Shown here: piece after piece, positions 10,420-23,100 of the stretch
How the letters are laid out: every line of letters starts with the position of its first letter
Numbering within the stretch: position 1 is the first letter of the stretch
NCBI GenBank assembly: GCA_031761405.1
Contig: JASEVX010000013.1
Span: 56,424,456 to 56,488,455, forward strand
Source: Serripes groenlandicus
Taxonomy: Eukaryota; Mollusca; Bivalvia; Cardiida; Cardiidae
Reading direction: 5' to 3'
Length of the DNA: 64,000 bases
Notes under the pieces: model-generated
What the model was told of the DNA's origin: nothing
What the model saw: only the letters and a program-made list of their open reading frames with translations
Database searches by the model: none
Translations under genes and position numbers: made by a program

Positions 10420-10950
10420 TTAAATACAGAAATGTTTGCACTTGATTTTTCCTCAACTTGGAACAATTGATAGACTGACAGATTTGTTCATGAACATGAG
10501 CAAATACACAACCATATACCACCTAATATGATGTTACACAATTGTTTTAAAAAAGTAAAATAACTGACTCATAGTAAATGAGAGGTAACACTGGAAATTA
10601 TTGTACCCCTTCATCAGGAAAATCGATGCTAATTATGACAATAAGAAATATTCAACACCATGTAAATGTAGTATACTTTTACCAGAGTCGTTCTATTTCA
10701 AGTGATGTGTATCAAATCCAGGACCTATGTTGTCTTGGAAAGGCTTAGAGTAGGTTTCACAATAGAAAGATAGCCATATCATTGCATGACATTATTTACA
10801 CCCCACGTCCAACCGTTGCAGTCAGTGACTCATACCAATAGGGTCTGAACCTATTTTGCAGCATTATAGGTAATATACCTAAGGAGTGTCATAAATATAA
10901 AGTAAAACTTCATTACAACTAAGACTATCAGCGCAAAATTACCACCAATA
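10420..10950. other. Unassigned region
   Basis: Unique-looking sequence between the C1q core exon and the foldback element; presumed intron. Confidence 0.4.
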
Positions 10951-10956
10951 CAGGTA

Positions 10957-11225
10957 ATATGAGCCGTCCCGCGAGAAAACCAACATTTTGGACTCCGCGT
11001 AAAGTATCGACCCGGATCAGCCTAAGCATGCCACGCAGGCTTATCCGGATAGACAATGTACGACTCCTGTGGATTTTCTGTTTCAGGAATCATTACTCCA
11101 TACCTCTATTCCTCTGTGACGACATGTGGCGGTCCGAATCAGTCTGCGCGGACTGCGCAGGCTGATCTTGGTCGATACATTAAGCAGCGGCCAAACTGTT
11201 GGTTTTCTCGCGGGACGGCTCATAT
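10957..11225. mobile_element. Foldback MITE with 35-bp terminal inverted repeats, TA flanks
   Basis: The ends are ATATGAGCCGTCCCGCGAGA (left) and the inverse TCTCGCGGGACGGCTCATAT (right). The inverted repeat runs about 35 bases with one mismatch. TA dinucleotides flank both sides (10,955-10,956 and 11,226-11,227), suggesting Tc1/mariner-like mobilisation. Inside there is a second inverted pair (GTATCGACC...ATCAGCC against its complement at 11,160-11,179) and a CTGCGCGGACTGCGCAGG hairpin. I recall closely similar GC-rich foldback elements from many bivalve genomes. It has no coding capacity. Its GC content is much higher than the surroundings. Confidence 0.9.
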
Positions 11226-11518
11226 TATCTTGACATGGACGACGTAATCGTCATACCTGTTTTATGTCCAGTTCAATCTAGCCCTCCTAGACCCTTTTCA
11301 GACAACTAGTTACGTTGAGGTAAAAGGGGCACAACTATACTGTTGTGTAAAATGCTACATGTATAATTATAAGACTCTTCTTTCCAGAAGATGACAATGC
11401 AGGCTTATGAGAGTCAAACGTATGCAAAGACGTGCAAGCCTTCGCCTTAATCGATCGCATACACATGCTTTCCTTTCTCCAGACATGGCACATAGTGATA
11501 GCAATTATACAGTTTTAA

Positions 11519-11703
11519 CCCTTTTTTACTGAAGAATGAATCTGCAGCAAACGACTTTTGAAAATGTTGTGAAAAAGAGAAATTGCTCATCATGAGCAAT
11601 TTCTCATTTTGTCAAAATTATCAATTATCAGAGAATTTCTACAGTTTTGCCTTGTCTTTATCAAAGTTATTTGCTACATATTTGCTGTATGTTGGGGTAA
11701 AAG
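11519..11703. mobile_element. Foldback MITE, TTAA flanks on both sides
   Basis: TTAA at 11,515-11,518 and 11,704-11,707 flank an element starting CCCTTTTTTACTG and ending GTTGGGGTAAAAG. Inner arms are CTGCAGCAAACGACTTTTGA against TCAAAGTTATTTGCT. The centre is a perfect 29-base palindrome at 11,577-11,605 (GAGAAATTGCTCAT, one base, then its complement). TTAA targets with CCCT-type ends are the hallmark of piggyBac transposons, so this is a candidate piggyBac-derived MITE. Confidence 0.8.
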
Positions 11704-11929
11704 TTAATTAGATATCTGAAAGGATGTTTGGATCATGCTGTAAATCTACATGTAATCAGTCGAATTCTTGAAATAAAAGTGCGATAAATATAACGTGACA
11801 ATATTGACCTGGTCATGAACTTTGTGTAAATGTCTATATCATTTATTAATTATGAAGTGCACCTTTATTCCTGCGCGGCAAATAGTTAATTCTGCACGGC
11901 AAGGGTAAATAAAATCAAAGGCTGCTGCT

Positions 11930-12105
11930 GTGCACATGTATTAGTCAAATATAAACCGAGCATCATTTAGCCCACGTGTATTAGTTAAATATAAACCGTG
12001 CACCATTTATCACACGTGTATTAGTCAAATATAAACCGTGCATCATTTATCACACGTGTATTAGTCAAATATAAACCGTGCATCATTTATCACACGTGTA
12101 GAGTA
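11930..12105. repeat. 40-bp tandem repeat, about 4 units
   Basis: The unit contains CACGTGTATTAGTCAAATAT and AAACCGTGCATCATTTAT. The last two units are identical. Confidence 0.9.
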
Positions 12106-12524
12106 TCACAAAATATATCGCAAGTTTGATGAAAAAAATAAATAAATGAACCCTTTCGCTGCCAACATTAATTAGAGAATTCTGCAAGCATTGCATGTTC
12201 AGGTGAGACACCTCATAACGAGCGGTATCTCCTGAAATCTGCATAGTTTGCTACTTAGACATTAAATTCTACCAATTTTCCTAGTGGACACAAATGTTGT
12301 GGTCCAATTTTCAAGTGTCAAAGTCAGGTCAAAATTCTTGAGTAATATATAAAACATAACTTTACACGTGATTGCCGTCCATATATAGGTGCTTCCATAG
12401 CACTGCTTCCGTTGAAAGGGATGTTTTCGTCGTTGTCATTAAGCTATGCATGTTTTTGTTCGTTCCGTCCTACCGTCAGTTCCTGTAAGTTGATAGATAT
12501 AAATATAGGTACGTATATATATAT

Positions 12525-12741
12525 CCCTTTCCCGTATTTTCATGTGAATGCAGCAGACGAATTTTGATAAAAAATGTGGCAAAAGGAGGAATTGCTCGTG
12601 ATGTTACTAGCAACTTCAATTTCTTTTCAAATGTTTTCGACTATATTCATTAATTACACTTTTATTTATAGAGATTAACATTGTTTTCAAAGAAATAATC
12701 TCAAAGTCGTCTGCTAGAGACCTGTTGTATGCGGGGAAAAG
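12525..12741. mobile_element. Foldback MITE with a SINE abutting its right end
   Basis: Left CCCTTTCCCGTATTTTCATG, then GCAGCAGACGAATTTTGA and GTGGCAAAAGGAGGAATTGC. Right arm AAAGTCGTCTGCTAGAGACC then TTGTATGCGGGGAAAAG. The following SINE begins within a few bases, so it probably landed in or beside the MITE end. Confidence 0.75.
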
Positions 12742-12744
12742 AAC

Positions 12745-12962
12745 CCGCCGTGACCGAGTGTTTAACGTTGGGGATTTGAAATCGGGCATCCCGGATTCGA
12801 TCACCAGTTGCGGCGTTCATAGTGGATTGCCCAAAGACAATGCATGTTTCCTAGCTTAGTACTGGTTTGTTTACCCGGGAAATCATGAATAAGTGAACAG
12901 CCACCGTGATATAACTTATATAATGTTCAAAACGGCGTAAAACCCGAACAAAACAAAAACAT
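12745..12962 (+). mobile_element. tRNA-derived SINE, second copy
   Basis: The head holds CCGTGACCGAGTGTTTAACG (decayed box A) and GGATTCGATCACC (box B). The tail reads CCACCGTGATATAACTTATA, ATGTTCAAAACGGCGTAAAA and ends in an A/AC-rich run. The tail is homologous to that at 1,960-2,000. Target duplication is not clear. Confidence 0.8.
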
Positions 12963-13240
12963 ATTACATGTATGTCGGAAATTGCTAAAATGGTACAAGT
13001 ATCAATCCTTAAGATCGGAATGATTAGGACTAAGATAAAAAAAAAACGCGTGTACTGACTGATCTAAGTTGACCTTGTTACAATCGTAATACACAGATTT
13101 TACAAACAGTATGATGATAGTAACTTTTCTTAAATTAACATTAATTCTTTCAGCGCGAATGGCAATATTGAGGTATTTTGAAAACAATACAAATTCAGGT
13201 GAACCAGTTCGTCTTTTGTTCGTCTTTTTCCAATTGTCAC

Positions 13241-13351
13241 CTGTAACTTGCCGATCTTTTCCTCAAGTACTCTGATCCTTTCTTCCAGTTTTTTCATTCT
13301 GATTTGAGTACCCAGCGTCCTCCTCTGATTTCTCATTGAATACCTCGCCAT
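13241..13351 (-). CDS. Possible coiled-coil first exon
   Basis: On the minus strand, ATG at 13,351 gives 37 codons to a possible donor (TTACAG/GTGACA) at 13,241/13,240. Residues 20-37 (KKLEERIRVLEEKIGKLQ) have a clear heptad pattern resembling the coil at 8,073-8,279, and the donor is also phase 0. There is no signal peptide. It lies upstream, in the right orientation, of the C1q-core exon at 10,245-10,415. It could be the first exon of a non-secreted C1q protein, or a chance open stretch. Confidence 0.35.
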
Positions 13352-13359
13352 CTGTTAAT

Positions 13360-15235
13360 CCACTAAATCCACTCACTATCCTCAACTAATCGAAATATAC
13401 GGTAATCCAAATTATCAGAAGAGCGGAAGACTTGAAAATAAAGACAACCATTTCGTTGACCTAAATTGACTTGGGAAATGTTCGAGCTTATCAATGACGT
13501 TTAAGTGATATTATGAGTGAAGACGGTTCCGACAGCGTTGTATATCGCTACCTCGTAGTCTGTGAGGATATGCTCCAGATTCGGTCTGCGCTATCAGATG
13601 TGAATATTTTGGCTTTTTCGACTACCCTAACAATTTTGCCGATGGGGACTTTGACTATCTTGTTAACTCTATCTCTTGGAGTTCAACTCCTATGCACTGT
13701 TTAGAATGATGGTATTTGACTGAGGGGATTGTGAGTGTCGACCCTTGTATTGACTTACCCTCAGCTGTTAAAAGAGACAACGACATGGGTTTAAATGTTT
13801 ATGTTATACTCTTTTATAAATCCATAAGCTCTTAGTTATGTTAATCTGTTTGTATTTGCTATACAATAAATATGTTTTCATGAAATAGAATACAGGAATG
13901 AATTTTAATAGCTGTGTAAATGCATTTATAACATAAGTCCATTATCTATGTTAATGTTCAGATATTTTTTGAAATTTGATAAGAAGAACCATGTAAAAAT
14001 GAAAAATAAAAATTCTCATTCCATGTGTACAGTACATTTTGATTCGGACTATTCGGTTATTTGATATTGATTTTAAATTGAAAGAAATTGTAAATCAAGT
14101 TTGTCATGGTCTATATTCGTTTATGTGTATTTATATGACAACTTTACCGTAACAATGGTGTAGTTGTAGAGCGGCCGCCTCCTTTTCATTAAATAAAGTT
14201 TCCGTAACTAATCTGCTGCAGAGAATCAGTGTATCAGGGAAATGGTCAGTTAATGGTCTTACCGATTTCTAATAAAATCTAGTCTATAGATAATCAACGA
14301 AACTATAAAGGAACGGCGAGATAATAAATGACTGCTTTGTTAGTGGATTTTTAAACTTGATGACTCCAGTTGTTATCCTCTGGTGGTGCAATTTAGCCTA
14401 AGGTATAACATGCGAATTCAAACGGTATTTGCATACAATGTATGCTAACATCAACTTGCACGTTCGTGCAACCATTGTCTCATTTGGTATTTGTATATGA
14501 GCCCGGAAATAAAATTGGGCATTTCTTAACTGTGTATGTTCAGTACTGATTACATCGGCTCCTTCATATCAGAAAAATATACAGACTTTGACATACTCTT
14601 CTAACAAGTTTATGTAAGCGTATTTGGACTGTGCTGATCTTGAACAGATTGTTTGGATCCACGTGCTTAACTGAATCTACACTTCTCACAAAAGCCAAGT
14701 ATCTTTTCCAATGGACGTACTAATAGTATGTCCACAATATACATTTCACGTTGTGGCAAAAAAATATGATGGCAATGACGTTTACTACTGGAATTTAACA
14801 ATTGAGTTATCAACTTCTTAATTAAGTCTACTGTGTCCGCTTACAATACAATTTCAATGATTTACAATTTAGCGACACTACATGAAAGCCGACACAAAAT
14901 GCATTAACTGTAAATAGATACATACTATAACGTTGGATGTCGTATCTAGCACAACTCATTCAGTGTTTGTCAACTTATTTGTATTCACATCGACAATATA
15001 AGATTGCTATATGCTGATCTACACATATAAAATCGAATGATCACCATATGCAATTTCTGATGTTCCTACATTATTTCCATTTTTTAAGTCATTGTAGTAA
15101 AGCAAATGCCAGACAATTCTTTTTAGATGTAAACAAACGTGTATTTTTAACTATGAAGTTCAGACATATTCTAGTAATGTATTGGATATAATGTCATTTC
15201 GATTATGCATGTAGAGTTATTTTAGAAATAGACAA
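13360..15235. other. Unassigned region
   Basis: AT-rich, no tandem structure, no coding exon or recognised element by eye. Confidence 0.5.
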
Positions 15236-15239
15236 AAAG

Positions 15240-16200
15240 GTGCCCAATTTGGTTCATTCGTCAGAAATTAAAGAAAACAATGAGAACAGGGGATTTCATT
15301 TTCCCTGTTTTGTGTCGTCCTTGGTAAGTGTGTATTTGCACCGGTACTCGTATTATATATGCATTATAATCCTACACAGCATCAACATTTTTAACATACA
15401 TCTTATGATATTTAACTTCTATATTCGTGTATGAATTATATGTTACAATGTTGCATGTCGTGTATCTAATCTAATTAATTGGAATAATTAAACCAAAGCA
15501 ATCAAAATGTTTCAGCCACAGTGGGGTAGATGATCGGTCGTCACATTGAAAAGTAGAATCACAAACACATATTCAGTGTTTTATATATTGAACTGACATC
15601 ATATGACCGTGTCCGGTTTGACAGATACTGACATTGTGTCGAGTCACACACAAATATTCAGTGTTTTATAGATAGGCCCAGAAGTTGTCCACATTTGTAG
15701 GGTATGTTCCTGATCCAGACGTGTCAAATGTCACATCTGATCTGTTAATTGATCACTGTTATGTAATCCCAAGCTGCTTATTCGGTTTAAATGAGACAGT
15801 ATGACACAACTTAGGGTGTATAAAGCCACACTTCTTTATCAAAGGATCCTCTTTAAAAAATGTGGATCTTTTGTCTGTACCGCGGATATTTAAAGTACAC
15901 ACCTATCTTTTGTGTTTACATTTGGAGAGATAACGGAACGTTTTAAATCGCTATTCACACGAGTTTTCTATCAATGTAGTTCATACCTGAATTTATCAAA
16001 CTCAAACAGTGACGTTTCCAGATCGGTCTTCTTCTCCACGCAGTGCGACGATCGTACACATATCAGTATATTGTTCGAAATGTAGCTACATAACCTGTCA
16101 TCTTACAAAAGATATTCGATCAAAATGAGCACGATTTGAGGCCGTGGTTGTGGTATCTAGAGAAGCTAAAAGACAGTGGCTCGCAAAAAATCAGTTGAAC
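15240..16200. repeat. Duplicated block, short copy
   Basis: It shares, in order, a GTACTCGTATTATATATGC / CAGCATCAACA segment, GAGTCACACACAAATATTCA, AAGCTGCTTATTCGGTTTAA and TAACGGAACGTTTTAAATCG with 16,900-19,070. Here the ~95-bp array monomer is present only about once (15,590-15,665). Confidence 0.7.
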
Positions 16201-16499
16201 AGGTACATGTATATTCGTAAATAACTCTGGTTTAAACGCACTTTTAGAGTACCTATATCCATTGATACGTTTTGGTTGATATTTTGTTCCTAGCAGTTTT
16301 ATTGCATGTACTTCAGAAACCAGTTCCAAGTCATTTATTAAAGTAAATGACCAGCACTTGACATTTAGGTGAGTTGGGGACACGTTAACGCATCTAACAA
16401 TTTTCAAGAAACCCGGAACGACATTTGAACACCAAAACTCTCCATTGACAGTCCAGCGTATAAAAAGTGTTTGTCGTAATTTATTTGGATCACTCAAGG

Positions 16500-16900
16500 G
16501 CTGTTTTTTTAAATATTATAATTTACTCCGCATTTAATATTTGCTGCGTTGTACTTGGAATTGTGACCGGACTAAACAATACAGTTACCCTCTGCAATGT
16601 ATACATATCCGAACATTGACACAAACTTATTCTTATTTTTATTTAGTATATACCGGGGTCGTCACAGCTTATGAACAGTACCAGGTTTAGTAAAAATGCT
16701 TGTTCCACCGAAAGCTTAAGACAGAAATAGTTGTCCTACGATGGTTATTGTCTGTAGAAAGCATTACATGTACCTACTGATTTTTAAAGCATAAATATGT
16801 ACTAAATTTCAAAGTTACTGTTATAAACTTCTTGCTAAAAATGCAATCAACTCTGTTTATAACATTCACTGTGATATATTAGTAATCTATCATTATGTGT
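16500..16900. other. Unassigned spacer
   Basis: Unique-looking sequence between the two duplicated blocks. Confidence 0.4.
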
Positions 16901-17109
16901 TGAATACATTTAGCTTTGTTTTACAGCCATGACTCATGACTCAAGGACCACAGTGTGTCATCGTTTGATAGTGCATGCTTGTACTGGTACTCTTATTGGA
17001 TGGGTATTATATTCCTATACAGCATCAACGATTTAAAGCATAAGCTACAGAGGCGCAAAAGATCGCCCACTACAGGGAAACGTAGAATCACACGGAACAC
17101 GTCGGGGTT

Positions 17110-18055
17110 TTATGGATGAAATGGACAACAGTATAACAAAGGGTTTAACTGATATCGACAATGAGTCGAGTCACAAACAAATGTGTTGAATATTTTAAAC
17201 ATTAATGGGACAACAAATTGTTTGTATCAAGGAAAGGGTTTAACTGAAATTGACAATGAGTCGAGTCACAAACAAATGTGTTGAATGTTTTAAAGATTAA
17301 AGGGACAACAGTATGTTCGTATCAGACAAAGGGTTTAACTGATATCGACAATGAGTCGAGTCACAAACAAATGTGTTGAATATTTTAAACATTAATGGGA
17401 CAACAAATTGTTTGTATCAAGGAAAGGGTTTAACTGAAATTGACAATGAGTCGAGTCACAAACAAATGTGTTGAATGTTTTAAAGATTAAAGGGACAACA
17501 TTATGTATCAGGAAAAGGGTTTTAACTGATATTGACAATGAGTCGAGTCACATACAAATGTGTTCAATGTTTTAAAGACTAAAGGGACTTTATTATGTTC
17601 GTATCAGGGCAAGAGTTTAACTGATATCGATAATGAGTCGAGTCACAAACAAATGTGTTCAATGTTTCAATGTTTAAAATATTAAAAGGGACAACATTAT
17701 GTTCGTATCAGGATAAGGGTTTAACTAATATTGACAATGAGTCAAATCACAAACAAATGTGTTCACTGTTTTAAAGATAAAAGAGACAACATAATGTTCG
17801 TATCAGAGAAAGGGTTTTACTGGTATTGACAATGAGTCGAGTCACACACAAATATGTTCAATGTTTTAAAATTAATCGGACAACATTATGTTTGTATCAG
17901 GAAAGGGTTTAGCTGATATTGACATTGAGTCGAGTCACAAACAAATGTGTTCAATGTTTTAAAGATTAAAGGGACAACATTATGTTCGTATCAGGAAAGG
18001 GTTTAGCTGATATTAACAATGAGTCGAGTTACAAACAAATATGTTTTGTGTTTCA
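17110..18055. repeat. ~95-bp tandem array
   Basis: Words are AAGGGTTTAACTGATATTGA, CAATGAGTCGAGTCACAAAC and AAATGTGTTCAATGTTTTAA. The first part has a two-monomer higher-order unit: ATTAATGGGACAACAAATTG at 17,201 recurs at 17,391, 190 bases later. About ten units. Confidence 0.85.
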
Positions 18056-18445
18056 TAGATTAGTTCAAAAGTTAGTTTCACATATTAGCACGGAAAATTT
18101 CTGAGCCTGACCTGTCTAATATCTATAGTGTTTTATAGATGGGATCAGAAGTAAGTTTCCAACATTAGCAGGGTAAATTCCCGACCCTGACCCGTCTCAT
18201 GTCTATAGGGTTTCATAGATTGGATCAGAAGTTAGTTTCCAACATTAGCAGGGTAATAATCCAATCTTGACCTGTCTAATGTATATAGGGTTTCATAGAT
18301 TGGATAAGTAGTTAGTTTTCTAAATTATCAGGGTAAATTCCCGATCCTTACCCGTCTAAGGTCTATAGTTTTTTATAGATTGGATCAGAAGTTAGTTTAT
18401 AACATTAGCAGGGTAAATTATTGAGCCTGACCCCTCTTATGGCAG
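18056..18445. repeat. ~80-bp tandem array, about 5 units
   Basis: Words are ATAGATTGGATCAGAAGTTA, GTTTCCAACATTAGCAGGGT and CCTGACCCGTCTAATGTCTA. It is contiguous with the 95-bp array. A single degenerate unit appears in the short copy near 15,660-15,730. Confidence 0.8.
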
Positions 18446-19074
18446 ATATACATTGAACATTTAATATGTGAAATATCATGATCAGATATTTACCGCTGAG
18501 GTCATTTGTTTATACACACTAATTTTGCGCTGCCTTTCTGTACGCCACAGAAGTTTCTGTGATCCCTTTTCAGTCGTGAAACTAATCTAGTCTGTCCTTG
18601 ATACATAAATTGTTTTTGGCAGTTGACATTTTATGTTATATCGCTCACTGTGAGAAACTCCCAAGCTGTTAATATCGTTTAAATTAGATAGTATAAAAAT
18701 ACTTATGATGCATAAGCCACACTTTTGTTTTAAAGTATTCATTTTCCAAACTATTGCCTGTTTTCTGTACCGTGGATAGTAACAGTAAACACATATATTT
18801 CGTGTTTACATTTAGAGAGATAACGGAACGTTCTAAATCGTCATTCTCATGAGTTTCCTATCTATGAAGTACATATGTGAATTTATCAAACTCAATCAGT
18901 GAAGATTAAGATCGGTCGTCTTCGTACTGTTTGACAATCATGTTCACGTGTTCGACATATATCAACATAAGCTCGCGTGTTCGACATATATCAACATAAG
19001 CCCGAATTAAGACCGACATGATACTATCTAGAGAAGTTAAAAGAAAGTAAGAATTGCGTAAAAAAATGTAAGCG

Positions 19075-19985
19075 TAAATGCAATGGAATAAGTTGAACAG
19101 GTATATTTATAAATGACAATAACAGCACGTTTTCTCAATTGATGCTACACATGCATTGTACATACTTAGAATGTCTATTCTACTTCCAACAACTTATATA
19201 CACTTCTATGGACATGTTCGAAGGTACTATATCTACCGTTTATCTAATAAAATTATATGAATAACATATTCATATGTTCCAGGCTCATTTCAAAATACAA
19301 CCTACTCGTTTTAGCTTGTGGATGTTTCAAATTTGTTCCAATTATACATAATGTACTTCTATTCAACCTGGTAACCAGTATTATACATGTATGTGTAAAC
19401 ACTTGTGGACCGCATTTTAAACCCATGATAAGTGACGTTTCATCACGTTATCTATACACTTTGTGTTTATCTTCATGTGACTAGATTGAGACGAGTAGAT
19501 GTCAGGAAAAGGAAAGAGGGGCGTAAGCAAGACGGAACAGGTTATTTAATCAGGTATGTCTATTTTCTCTATTGTTTGCTGCTTATTACATGAATAAGAG
19601 GAGCTATAAATATATACTTTTTTGTTTATATTTTACAACAAAGTGCGTAAATAACCATTATCGAAAGCACGAAAATAAAGCATACATATAATTCTCATCA
19701 TCGCCAATATGATTATCACACATGATGCAGGGGTTTGCCTAAATGTTCAATGAAAGCGATGAATCAATACCCCAATTCGCTTGACGCGACTCGTATATAT
19801 GCCGCGTCAGGCAAAATTGGGACTTATTGTATCCCCATGTTGTCACAGATCAAAAAGCGTATAGAACGAATCAACTCTTTTTATCAAAGTTGTATTAGTT
19901 ACAGGCATCCCTAAACTCGGTAAAATTTGCATTTTACGAATATGTTACTGATTGTCCTGGTTAAGAATATGCTTTTAGCATACTG
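19075..19985. other. Unassigned region
   Basis: No exon seen. The segment near 19,790-19,900 (GCCGCGTCAGGCAAAA) is related to 37,905-37,985 and so is part of a dispersed repeat. Confidence 0.45.
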
Positions 19986-20190
19986 GCACATATATTATGG
20001 TCTATTATGATCACCTTTTGACTATAGTTGTTTAGAATTTACTCTAACAATACTGACACATAACTATAAATCATTGTATAGAATTTATTGATCACCTTTT
20101 GACTATTCTTGTTTAGATTTTGCTCTAGCAATACTGACATATACCTATGCATCGTGGTGTATTATGTATTGATCACATTTTGACATAAAC
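19985..20190. repeat. ~100-bp repeat, 2-3 units, bordering the satellite
   Basis: Recurrent TGATCACCTTTTGACTAT, GTTTAGATTTTGCTCTAGCA and ATACTGACATATACCTATG. A related single unit occurs near 43,660-43,740. Confidence 0.6.
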
Positions 20191-20191
20191 T

Positions 20192-23100
20192 TGTGAGTGG
20201 TCTAACTATAATACTGTTGAAAGCAGAGTAAACACCATCCTGTTTGGTGTAATCATAATACTGTTGAAGTCAGAGTAAACACATTATGAGTGGTGTAACT
20301 ATTCCACTTTTGAAATCAGTGTAAAATCTATTCTGAATGGTGTAACTGCATAACTGTTTAAAGCAGAGTAAACATCATTCTGAGAAGTGTTACTGTAATA
20401 CTATTGAAATCAGATTACAAATCATTCTGATTGGTAAAAATATAATACTTTGGAAGACAGAGTAAACGTCATTTTTTTGGATGAATAAATACCATTATGA
20501 CTGGTATTTCTATAATACTGTAAAAGGAAGAGTATTCGCCGAACTGAATTATGAGTGATGAAACTATAACAACTGTTGAAAACAGATTGAACACCATTCT
20601 CAGTGGTGTAACTATAATACTGTTTACATCAGAGTTATTATCACTGTGAGTGATGTAACTAAAATAATGTTGAAAGTAGAGCTTACTCTATTCTGAGTGA
20701 TTCATTTATAATACTGTTCTGAGTGTTATTACTATAAAACAGTTGAAAGCAGAAAAAACACATTCTGTATTGGGTAACTATAAAACTGTTCAGTGTAAAT
20801 TAAACACCATCCTGATCGGTGTTCCTATAATACTGTTGAAAGCAGAATAAATCATTCTGAGTGGGGTTAACTATACTACTGCTAAATGCAAAGTAAACAC
20901 CATGTTTAGTGGTGTTGCTATAATAATGTTAAAAGTAGAGTATACACCATTCTGAGTGATGTAACTATCATACTGTTGATAGCAGAGTAACCACCATTAT
21001 GCGTGGTGTAACTAGAATACTTTTGAAGTCAGAGTAAACACCATTATGAGTGATATAAATATAATACTGTTGAAAGCTGAGTAAACACCATTCTAAGAGG
21101 AGTTACCATTATACTGTTGAAAGCTGAGTAAACACCATCCTGAGTGGTGTAACCATAATACTGTTGAGCGGAGAGTAAACACCATCCTGGGTGGTGTAAC
21201 TATAATACTGTTGAGGGCTGAGTAAACACCATCCTGGGTGGTGTAACCATAATACTGTTGAGCGGAGAGTTAACACCATTCTGGGTGGTGTAACTATAAT
21301 ACTGTTGAGGGCTGAGTAAACACCATCCTGAGTGGTGTAACCATAATACTGTTGAGCGGAGAGTAAACACCATCCTGGGTGGTGTAACTATAATACTGTT
21401 GAGGGCTGAGTAAACGCCATCCTGGGTGGTGTAACCATAATACTGTTGAGCGGAGAGTTAACACCATTCTGGGTGGTGTAACTATAATATTGTTGAGGGC
21501 AGAGTAAACACCATCCTGAGTGGTGTAACTATAATACTGTTGAGGGCAGAGTAAACACCATCCTGAGTGGTGTAACCATAATACTGTTCAGCGGAGAGTA
21601 AACACCGGCCTGAGTGGTGTAACCATAATACTGTTGAAATCCGAGTAAAAGACATTATGAGTGGTGTAATCTATTATGAATGGTGTAACGATATAACTGT
21701 TGAAAGCAGAGTAACCACCATTCTGAGTGGTGTTACTAAAATACTGTTGAAATCAGATTACATATTATTCTGATTGGTATAAATATAATACTGTTGAAGA
21801 CAGAGGAAACACCATTTTTTGGCAGAATATTTATCGATATGACTGGTGTTTCTATAATACGGTAGAAGGATGAGTATTCACCGAACGCAATTCCGAGTTA
21901 TGAAACTATGAAACTGTTGAATGCAAATTGAACACCATTATCTGTGGCGTAACTATAATATTGTTTACATCAGAGTAATCATCATTGTGACAGGTGTAAC
22001 TGAAATAATGTTGAAAGTAGAGTATACTCTATTCTGAGTGATGCATGTATAATACTGTTCTGAGTGGTGTTACTATATATCTGTTGAAAGCAGAACAAAT
22101 ACATTCTGAGTTGGGTAACTATAAAGAGTAGACACCATTATGAGCAATGTAACTATTAAAGTCAGAGTACACATCATTTTCAGTGATGTAATTATAACAT
22201 GCAGAGTAAACACAATTCTGAGTGATGTAAAATTAATACTGTTGAATGCAGAGTACACACCATTATGAGTAATGTAAATATACAAGGTAGAGTATACACC
22301 ATTCTGAGTAATGTAACAATAAAAGAAAGAGTACACACTATTTCGAGCAATGTAATCATACAAGGCAGAGTGCACATCATTTTGAGTGATGTAAATATAA
22401 CATGCAGTGTAAATACCATTCTGAGTGATGTAACATTAATACTGTTGAAGGCAGAGTACCTATCATTATGAGTGATGCTACAATAACATGCAGAGTACGC
22501 ATCATTGTGAGTGGTGTAACTTTAAAAGGCATAGTACACACCATTTTGAGTGATCTTACATTAAAACTGTTGAAGACAGAGTACACACCTTTCTGAGTGA
22601 CATAACTATAACATTCAGAGTACAAACCTTTACGAGTGGTCATACTATAAAAGGCAGACTATACACCATTTGGAGCGATGTAACTATAACATGCAGAGTA
22701 CACATAATTCTGAGTGGTTTAACTATAATAGGCGGAGTACACACCATTAAAAGTGATGTAACATTAATACTGTTGAAGGCAGAGTACAGACCATTATTAG
22801 CGATGTAACTATAACATGCAGAAACACTCCATTCTGGTTGGTGTAAAATTGCTACTGTTCAAGGCAGAGTACATCCCATTATGTGTGGTGTTACTATAAA
22901 AGGCAGAGAAGACACCACTATGAGTGGTGTAACATTAATACTGTTTAATTTAGAGTGCACACCATTCTGAGTGGTATAACTATAAAAGGCAAATTATAAA
23001 CCATTTAAAGTGATCTAATATTAATACTGTTGAAGGCAGAGTATACAGCACTGTGAGTGGTGTAACTATAACATACAGAGTACAAATCATTCTGAGTGGT

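Larger units (their letters stand above)
16900..19070. repeat. Duplicated block, long copy
   Basis: Matches 15,240-16,200 at both ends, for example TAACGGAACGTTCTAAATCG at 18,820 and the GAGAAGTTAAAAGAAAGTAA / GTTGAACAGGTAT segment near 19,030. The extra length comes from the two tandem arrays inside it. Confidence 0.7.

Noticed and set aside
16120..16497. 125-codon minus-strand open frame
   Set aside because: No recognised domain or splice signals. One or two open frames of this length are expected by chance in 64 kb of such AT content (rough estimate). It partly overlaps a duplicated block.
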